This document shows, piece by piece, positions 1-3,830 of a DNA stretch of 6,699 bases (position 1 is the stretch's first letter; each line of letters begins with the position of its first letter). The position numbers and the translations under genes were made by a program. The stretch is from DASZYF01 sp035545535 (GTDB taxonomy: Bacteria; Actinomycetota; Actinomycetes; Mycobacteriales; CAJCIY01). The notes below the pieces were generated by a model. The model worked only from the letters and a program-made list of their open reading frames with translations. It searched no databases and had not been told where the DNA came from. Location: the NCBI GenBank assembly GCA_035545535.1, contig DASZYF010000081.1, positions 1-6,699 on the forward strand, given 5' to 3'.

Positions 1-1121
1 TCCAGGGCGGCGCCGCCGCGGCCGGCGCGGCGCTCGCCTCGCTCGTCGCCGTCGAGGTCATCGCCGTGCTCGCGTGGGCGGTCGACCGCCACGGCGCGTC
101 CAGCGCGGCGCAGGCGACGCGCATCGGCATCGCCATCTGGCTCACCGGGCTGCACGCCCGCGTGCACGTGGGTGCGGCCGTCGTCGGCATCGCGCCGCTC
201 GGCCTGACGCTGCTCATCGGTGTGCTGATCGCCCGCGCGGCCGCCGCGGTCACGCGCAACCGGGCCGCCGATCGCACCGCCGTGACCTTCGCGCCCATCG
301 AGCTGATGCGCGTGACGCTCGCCGTCGCGGTGCCGTTCGGGGTGATCTGTGCGTTCGCCGCCGGCCTGTCGGCGACGCCGAAGCTGCACCCGAGCACGCC
401 CACCGCGCTGCTCGGCGGCCTCGTCCTCGGTGGCATCAGCGCGGCGTGGGGTGCCCGGCGCGCGCTCGGCCCGCTGGACGCCGACCTGCCGGACGGGTTG
501 CGCAGCTCGGTGCGCGCGGGAGGCGTCGCGCTGCTGGCGCTCACGGCGGTCTCGGCCGCGACGGCGATGCTCGCTTTCGCCAACCATGGCCCGCAGATCG
601 TGCACGTGCAACGAGCGCTCGCGGCGGGGATCGTCGGCGGGGTCGCGCTCACGGTGCTGCAGCTGACGCTCGTGCCGAACATCGTCGTCGCGGCACTGTC
701 GTGGTGGGTCGGCCCCGGGTTCGTCGTCGGCTCCGGCAGCACCGTCTCGCCGTCGCACGTGCGCGTGGGTCAGCTGCCCGCGCTGCCGATGCTCGCCGCG
801 CTGCCGGGCCCGCACCCGCCGGGCCTGATCGTGGTCGCCGTGCCGGTGCTGTGCGGTGCCATCGCGGGGATGGTCGCCCGCCGCGGGGCCGTCTCGTTGC
901 TCGGCACGTGCGGCCGCGCGCTCGGTGCCGGTGCGTGCGCGGGACTGCTCGCGGGACTGCTCGCGGCCGCGGCCGGAGGACCGGCCGGCCCGGGCCGCAT
1001 GCTCACCGTCGGGCCGTGCGCGTGGCAGGTCGGCCTGCTGCTCGCGGCCGAGATCGCCGGAGGAGCGCTCCTCACGGTGCTCGCGGCCGCCTTCGTCAAC
1101 CGCGAGCCGCTGCGCCGCTGA
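1..1121 (+). CDS. DUF6350 (PerM-like) multi-pass membrane protein, 5'-truncated
   Basis: The reading frame is open from the left edge (first full codon at 3), so the true start is outside the window; the GTG at 66 is only an internal codon. About 372 residues are visible, ending at TGA 1119-1121. The protein is very hydrophobic, with roughly eight or nine candidate membrane segments. Counting from the codon at 66, they lie near residues 37-60, 80-101, 112-130, 150-172, 185-212, 252-270, 280-303 and 320-344, with one more at the truncated N-terminus. Family-like signatures are a WLTGLHARVHVG stretch followed by PLGLTLLIG (residues 25-52), and NIVV..LSWWVGPGFVVGSGSTVSP followed by LPALPMLAALP (205-247), which I recognise as the DUF6350 pattern. 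Some databases label this actinobacterial family cell division protein PerM. No catalytic motif is visible and its biochemical role is unknown. Genes of this family often sit just upstream of purN-purH in actinomycetes; here a convergent DUF4190 gene intervenes. Confidence 0.85.
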   Translation, partial: QGGAAAAGAALASLVAVEVIAVLAWAVDRHGASSAAQATRIGIAIWLTGLHARVHVGAAVVGIAPLGLTLLIGVLIARAAAAVTRNRAADRTAVTFAPIELMRVTLAVAVPFGVICAFAAGLSATPKLHPSTPTALLGGLVLGGISAAWGARRALGPLDADLPDGLRSSVRAGGVALLALTAVSAATAMLAFANHGPQIVHVQRALAAGIVGGVALTVLQLTLVPNIVVAALSWWVGPGFVVGSGSTVSPSHVRVGQLPALPMLAALPGPHPPGLIVVAVPVLCGAIAGMVARRGAVSLLGTCGRALGAGACAGLLAGLLAAAAGGPAGPGRMLTVGPCAWQVGLLLAAEIAGGALLTVLAAAFVNREPLRR

Positions 1122-1185
1122 GAGCCGGCCGCTGAGAGCCGGCCGCTAGGAGCCGGCCGCTAGGACCCGGCCGCTAGGAGCCGGC
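1119..1185. repeat. 14-bp tandem repeat array (about 4.8 copies) holding both convergent stop codons
   Basis: Five consecutive units start at 1119, 1133, 1147, 1161 and 1175. Units 1 and 2 read TGAGAGCCGGCCGC, unit 3 reads TAGGAGCCGGCCGC, unit 4 has one further change (TAGGACCCGGCCGC), and unit 5 matches for 11 bases (TAGGAGCCGGC) before diverging. The TGA of the DUF6350 gene is the start of unit 1. The TAG of the convergent DUF4190 gene is the reverse complement of CTA at 1174-1176, on the unit 4/5 junction, and unit 5 encodes that protein's last residues (AGS). Because 14 is not a multiple of 3, successive units put stops in all three frames on both strands. GCCGGC and CGGCCG are self-complementary, so neighbouring units can form 6-bp GC stems. 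A termination role is possible but inferred; there is no T-tract. Confidence 0.9.
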
Positions 1186-1572
1186 GAGCAGCGCGACCGC
1201 ACTGATGAGCAGCACCACCAGCCAGAGCGAGCCCACGATGATGCCGGCGATCGCGAGGCCCTTGCCCGAGTGCCCGAGGGAGCGGATGCGCTCGAGCGCG
1301 ATGATCCCGAAGATGACGCCGAGGGCACCCATGCCGATCGGGAAGACGCCGAAGATCAGCGCCAGCACCGCGTAGGCGCTGGTGCCGCTCTGCGGGGCGG
1401 CGTACGCCGGGTGGCCTGCGTACGCCGGATAGCCCGGGGGAGCCGGCGGGTAGCCCGGCGGCGGCACGGCCTGGTACCCGGGCGGCACCTGGGGCGCTCC
1501 CCACTGCACCGGAGCGGGCGCGTCCGGTGACGGCAGCCCGCCCGGCGGCGGGAACGCGCCGGCGTCGGTCAC
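1174..1572 (-). CDS. DUF4190 domain-containing small membrane protein
   Basis: This is a 132-residue protein. The N-terminal 60 or so residues are a proline/glycine/tyrosine-rich, probably disordered tail with PPGY/PGYP-like motifs. Two hydrophobic segments follow, near residues 66-93 and 106-129, joined by a short basic loop (ALERIRSLGHSGKG). The loop and the GLAIAGIIVGSLW start of the second segment match the DUF4190 pattern as I know it. The tail is probably cytoplasmic, with two membrane passes; the family's function is unknown. The frame stays open upstream across purN, but the GTG at 1570-1572 is preferred. It begins where the composition becomes protein-like, it excludes overlap with purN, and a TACCGT hexamer lies 7 bp upstream, as expected for a leaderless start. 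No separate Shine-Dalgarno sequence is convincing. The gene is convergent with DUF6350 and divergent from purN. Confidence 0.82.
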   Translation of the reverse strand: MTDAGAFPPPGGLPSPDAPAPVQWGAPQVPPGYQAVPPPGYPPAPPGYPAYAGHPAYAAPQSGTSAYAVLALIFGVFPIGMGALGVIFGIIALERIRSLGHSGKGLAIAGIIVGSLWLVVLLISAVALLAGS

Positions 1573-1579
1573 GCCCCGA

Positions 1580-1585
1580 ACGGTA
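1580..1585 (-). promoter_or_regulatory. Candidate -10 hexamer (TACCGT) for leaderless DUF4190 mRNA
   Basis: On the - strand TACCGT fits the actinobacterial TANNNT -10 consensus. Only 7 bp (1573-1579) separate it from the GTG at 1572, so transcription would begin at or next to the start codon. No good -35 is visible about 17 bp upstream. The assignment rests on position and hexamer only. Confidence 0.5.
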
Positions 1586-1614
1586 TCCCGTGAAGGCGGG
1601 AAGCACGGCGGCCT

Positions 1615-1620
1615 TAGGGT
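1615..1620 (+). promoter_or_regulatory. Candidate -10 hexamer (TAGGGT) for leaderless purN-purH mRNA
   Basis: TAGGGT matches the TANNNT -10 consensus and ends 6 bp before the purN GTG at 1627, which places the predicted transcription start on or beside the start codon. No Shine-Dalgarno sequence lies in those 6 bp, which agrees with leaderless initiation. The -35 region is unconvincing (TGAAGG at 1591-1596 is at best a weak match). Confidence 0.55.
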
Positions 1621-1626
1621 GCGGGC

Positions 1627-2196
1627 GTGCCCGCGCGTCTGGTCGTCCTCGCCTCCGGTGAGGGCACGACGCTGCAGGGCATCCTCGACGCCGCGCAGGA
1701 CCCCGCCTACGGGGCCGAGGTGGTGGCCGTAGGCACCGACCGCGAGCCCTGCCGGGCGCTCGACCGGGCGGTGGTCGCGGGCGTGCCGACCTTCGTCGTC
1801 CGCCTCGGCGACTACGCGCAGCGCACCGACTTCGACGACGCGGTCGCCAAGCAGATCGCGGCGTTCGAACCCGATCTCGTCGTGCTCGCGGGCTACATGA
1901 AGATCCTCGGCCCGAGCGTCGTCGCGCGCTTCCGGACGGTCAACACGCACCCGGCGCTGCTGCCCCGGTACCCGGGCGCGCACGCGGTGCGGGACGCGCT
2001 GGCGGACGGTGCCACCGTCACCGGCGCCACGGTGCACTGGGTCGACGAAGGCGTCGACACCGGGCCGGTGATCGCGCAGGTCGAGGTCGCGGTGCTCTCC
2101 GGCGACGACGAGGACGCGTTGCACGCGCGCATCAAGGCGGTCGAAGGACCGTTGTTCGTGGACACCGTCGGGCGTCTCGCCCGGCACGAGCTGTAG
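1627..2196 (+). CDS. purN: Phosphoribosylglycinamide formyltransferase (GAR transformylase)
   Basis: PurN transfers the formyl group of 10-formyltetrahydrofolate to glycinamide ribonucleotide (GAR) to give FGAR, the third step of de novo purine synthesis, in the cytosol. The 189-residue length is normal for a one-domain PurN. The N-terminal substrate-binding loop is LASGEGTTLQG (residues 8-18), in place of the commoner SGxGSNLQA form. The catalytic region reads VNTHPALLPRYPGAHA (105-120), carrying Asn106 and His108. HWVDEGVDTGPVI (137-149) carries Asp144. These three match the numbering of the E. coli catalytic residues, so the enzyme looks intact. The GTG at 1627 is chosen because the sequence enters the conserved first beta strand immediately (MPARLVVLASG) and a TAGGGT -10 lies 6 bp upstream. 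It is the first gene of a two-gene operon; purH begins 11 bp after its stop. Confidence 0.96.
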   Translation: MPARLVVLASGEGTTLQGILDAAQDPAYGAEVVAVGTDREPCRALDRAVVAGVPTFVVRLGDYAQRTDFDDAVAKQIAAFEPDLVVLAGYMKILGPSVVARFRTVNTHPALLPRYPGAHAVRDALADGATVTGATVHWVDEGVDTGPVIAQVEVAVLSGDDEDALHARIKAVEGPLFVDTVGRLARHEL

Positions 2197-2199
2197 GAG
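2195..2199 (+). promoter_or_regulatory. Ribosome binding site of purH (AGGAG)
   Basis: AGGAG overlaps the purN stop codon (TAG 2194-2196) and lies 8 bp before the purH ATG at 2208. The overlap suggests that ribosomes ending purN reinitiate at purH. It contrasts with purN itself, which lacks a Shine-Dalgarno sequence. Confidence 0.75.
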
Positions 2200-2207
2200 C
2201 ACGACGG

Positions 2208-3770
2208 ATGAGTGAGCAGCGACCGGTGCAGCGCGCGCTGGTGAGCGTCTACGACAAGACGGGGCTCGAGGAGCTCGCGCGCGGGCTGCACGCGCACGGC
2301 GTCGAGATCGTGTCCACCGGCTCCACCGCGAAGGCGATCGAGGCCGCCGGCGTGCCGGTGACGCCGGTCAGCGCGGTCACCGGCTTCCCGGAGATCCTCG
2401 ACGGCCGCGTGAAGACGCTGCACCCGCACGTGCACGCGGGCCTGCTCGCCGACCTGCGGCTCGAGAGCCACCAGGAGCAGCTCGTCAACCTCGGCATCCA
2501 GCCGTTCAACCTGGTCGTGGTGAACCTCTACCCGTTCCGCGAGACGGTCGCGAGCGGTGCGTCGCCGGACGAGATCGTCGAGCAGATCGACATCGGCGGT
2601 CCCTCGATGGTGCGCGCGTCCGCGAAGAACCACGCGAGCGTCGCGGTGGTCGTCTCCCCTGACTCCTACGGGGACGTCATCGCCGCCGTCGCCGCGGGCG
2701 GCTTCACGCTCGAGCAGCGGCAGGCGCTCGCGGTGAAGGCGTTCCGCCACACCGCCTCCTACGACATCGCGGTCGCCAGCTGGATGGGCAGCGTCATCGC
2801 CCCGGACGACGACGGCAGCGGCTTCCCGTCGTGGATGGCGGGGGAGTACGAGCGGCGTGACGTGCTGCGCTACGGCGAGAACCCGCACCAGCGCGCCGCT
2901 CTCTACGTCACGGCGGGCAGCGGCGACTCGCTCGCGACCGCCGAGCAGCTGCACGGCAAGGCGATGTCCTACAACAACTACATCGACACCGACGCCGCGA
3001 TGCGCGCGGCGTGGGACTTCTCCGACCCGTGCGTCGCGATCATCAAGCACGCGAACCCGTGCGGCATCGCGCTCGGCGCCGACGTCGCCGACGCGCACCG
3101 CAAGGCGCACGCGTGTGACCCCACCAGCGCGTTCGGCGGCGTCATCGCGGTGAACCGTCCGGTGACGCTCGCGCTGGCCGAGCAGGTGTCGGAGATCTTC
3201 ACCGAGGTCATCGTCGCGCCGGACTTCGAGCCCGCGGCGGTCGAGCTGCTCGCCAAGAAGCCGTCCATCCGCATCCTGCGCACCGGTTCCGACGCGCGGC
3301 GTTCGGTCGAGCAGCGCCAGGTCGGCGGCGGTCTGCTCGTCCAGTCAGCCGACGCGATCGCCGAGGCGGGCGACCTGCCCGGTGGCTGGACGCTGGCGGC
3401 CGGCAAGCCGCTCGACGACGACCTGCTGGCCGACCTCGCCTTCGCGTGGCGCGCGGTGCGCGCGGTGAAGAGCAACGCGATCCTGCTCGCGAAGGACCGG
3501 GCGACCGTCGGTGTCGGCATGGGCCAGGTCAACCGCGTCGACGCGGCGCGCCTGGCCGTGGCGCGCGCCGGCGAGGAGCGGGCCCGCGGCAGCGTCGGGG
3601 CGAGCGACGCGTTCTTCCCGTTCGCCGACGGCTTCGAGGTGCTCGCCGCGGCGGGCGTCGTCGCGGTGGCCGAGCCCGGGGGCTCGGTGCGCGACCAGGA
3701 GGTCATCGACGCGGCCGACGCCGCGGGCGTCTCGCTCTACTTCACCGGAGTCCGGCACTTCGCGCACTGA
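2208..3770 (+). CDS. purH: Bifunctional AICAR formyltransferase / IMP cyclohydrolase
   Basis: PurH performs the last two steps to IMP: formylation of AICAR with 10-formyl-THF, then ring closure of FAICAR. At 520 residues it has the usual full length. The N-terminal cyclohydrolase (MGS-like) domain covers roughly residues 8-200, with VSVYDKTGLEELA (12-24), the phosphate-binding STGST (36-40), GRVKTLHPHVHAGLL (66-80) and QIDIGGPSMVRASAKNH (126-142). The transformylase domain follows, with RYGENPHQ (221-228), GKAMSYNNYIDTDAA (250-264) and KHANPCG (280-286). KHANPCG holds the Lys-His pair known to be important for catalysis. Further conserved blocks are SAFGGVIAVNR (307-317), VKSNAILLAKD (420-430), GMGQVNRVDAAR (437-448) and SDAFFPFADGFE (466-477). 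The protein ends with the typical YFTGVRHFAH. The ATG at 2208 has a good ribosome site. Nothing looks degraded. It is cotranscribed with purN and followed at once by a strong hairpin. Confidence 0.98.
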   Translation: MSEQRPVQRALVSVYDKTGLEELARGLHAHGVEIVSTGSTAKAIEAAGVPVTPVSAVTGFPEILDGRVKTLHPHVHAGLLADLRLESHQEQLVNLGIQPFNLVVVNLYPFRETVASGASPDEIVEQIDIGGPSMVRASAKNHASVAVVVSPDSYGDVIAAVAAGGFTLEQRQALAVKAFRHTASYDIAVASWMGSVIAPDDDGSGFPSWMAGEYERRDVLRYGENPHQRAALYVTAGSGDSLATAEQLHGKAMSYNNYIDTDAAMRAAWDFSDPCVAIIKHANPCGIALGADVADAHRKAHACDPTSAFGGVIAVNRPVTLALAEQVSEIFTEVIVAPDFEPAAVELLAKKPSIRILRTGSDARRSVEQRQVGGGLLVQSADAIAEAGDLPGGWTLAAGKPLDDDLLADLAFAWRAVRAVKSNAILLAKDRATVGVGMGQVNRVDAARLAVARAGEERARGSVGASDAFFPFADGFEVLAAAGVVAVAEPGGSVRDQEVIDAADAAGVSLYFTGVRHFAH

Positions 3771-3823
3771 CGCGAGACGCCCGCCCGCGTCGGCCGGAGC
3801 CGATGCGGACGGGCGTCGTCGCG
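3771..3823. terminator. Long hairpin between convergent purH and secreted-protein genes, probable bidirectional terminator
   Basis: The structure starts one base after the purH stop. Left arm segments CGCGA (3771-3775), GACGCCCG (3776-3783), CCGC (3785-3788) and GTCGGC (3789-3794) pair with GCCGAT (3799-3804), GCGG (3805-3808), CGGGCGTC (3810-3817) and TCGCG (3819-3823). That gives 23 pairs including one G-T, interrupted by one C/A mismatch (3784/3809) and one bulged G (3818). The loop is CGGA on the + strand. On the - strand it reads C-TCCG-G, which fits the stable UNCG tetraloop. Its far end lies 7 bp from the stop codon of the convergent gene (3831-3833), so it can serve both transcripts. 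There is no T-tract, which is common for actinobacterial hairpins. Confidence 0.8.
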
Positions 3824-3830
3824 CACGTCG

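Noticed and set aside
74..1135. Overlapping + frame of about 353 codons within the DUF6350 gene
   Set aside because: It is an Arg/Ala-rich frame-shifted shadow; the DUF6350 frame has membrane segments and family motifs.
1573..2202. N-terminal extension of the DUF4190 frame across purN (total 342 codons)
   Set aside because: The extension is antisense to conserved purN codons and has random-looking composition. The GTG at 1572 has a well-placed -10 hexamer.
1893..3110. Long - strand open frame (about 405 codons) antisense to purN and purH
   Set aside because: It is rich in Arg, Val, Asp and His with no domain pattern and lies opposite two clearly conserved enzymes. It is an artefact of high third-position GC.
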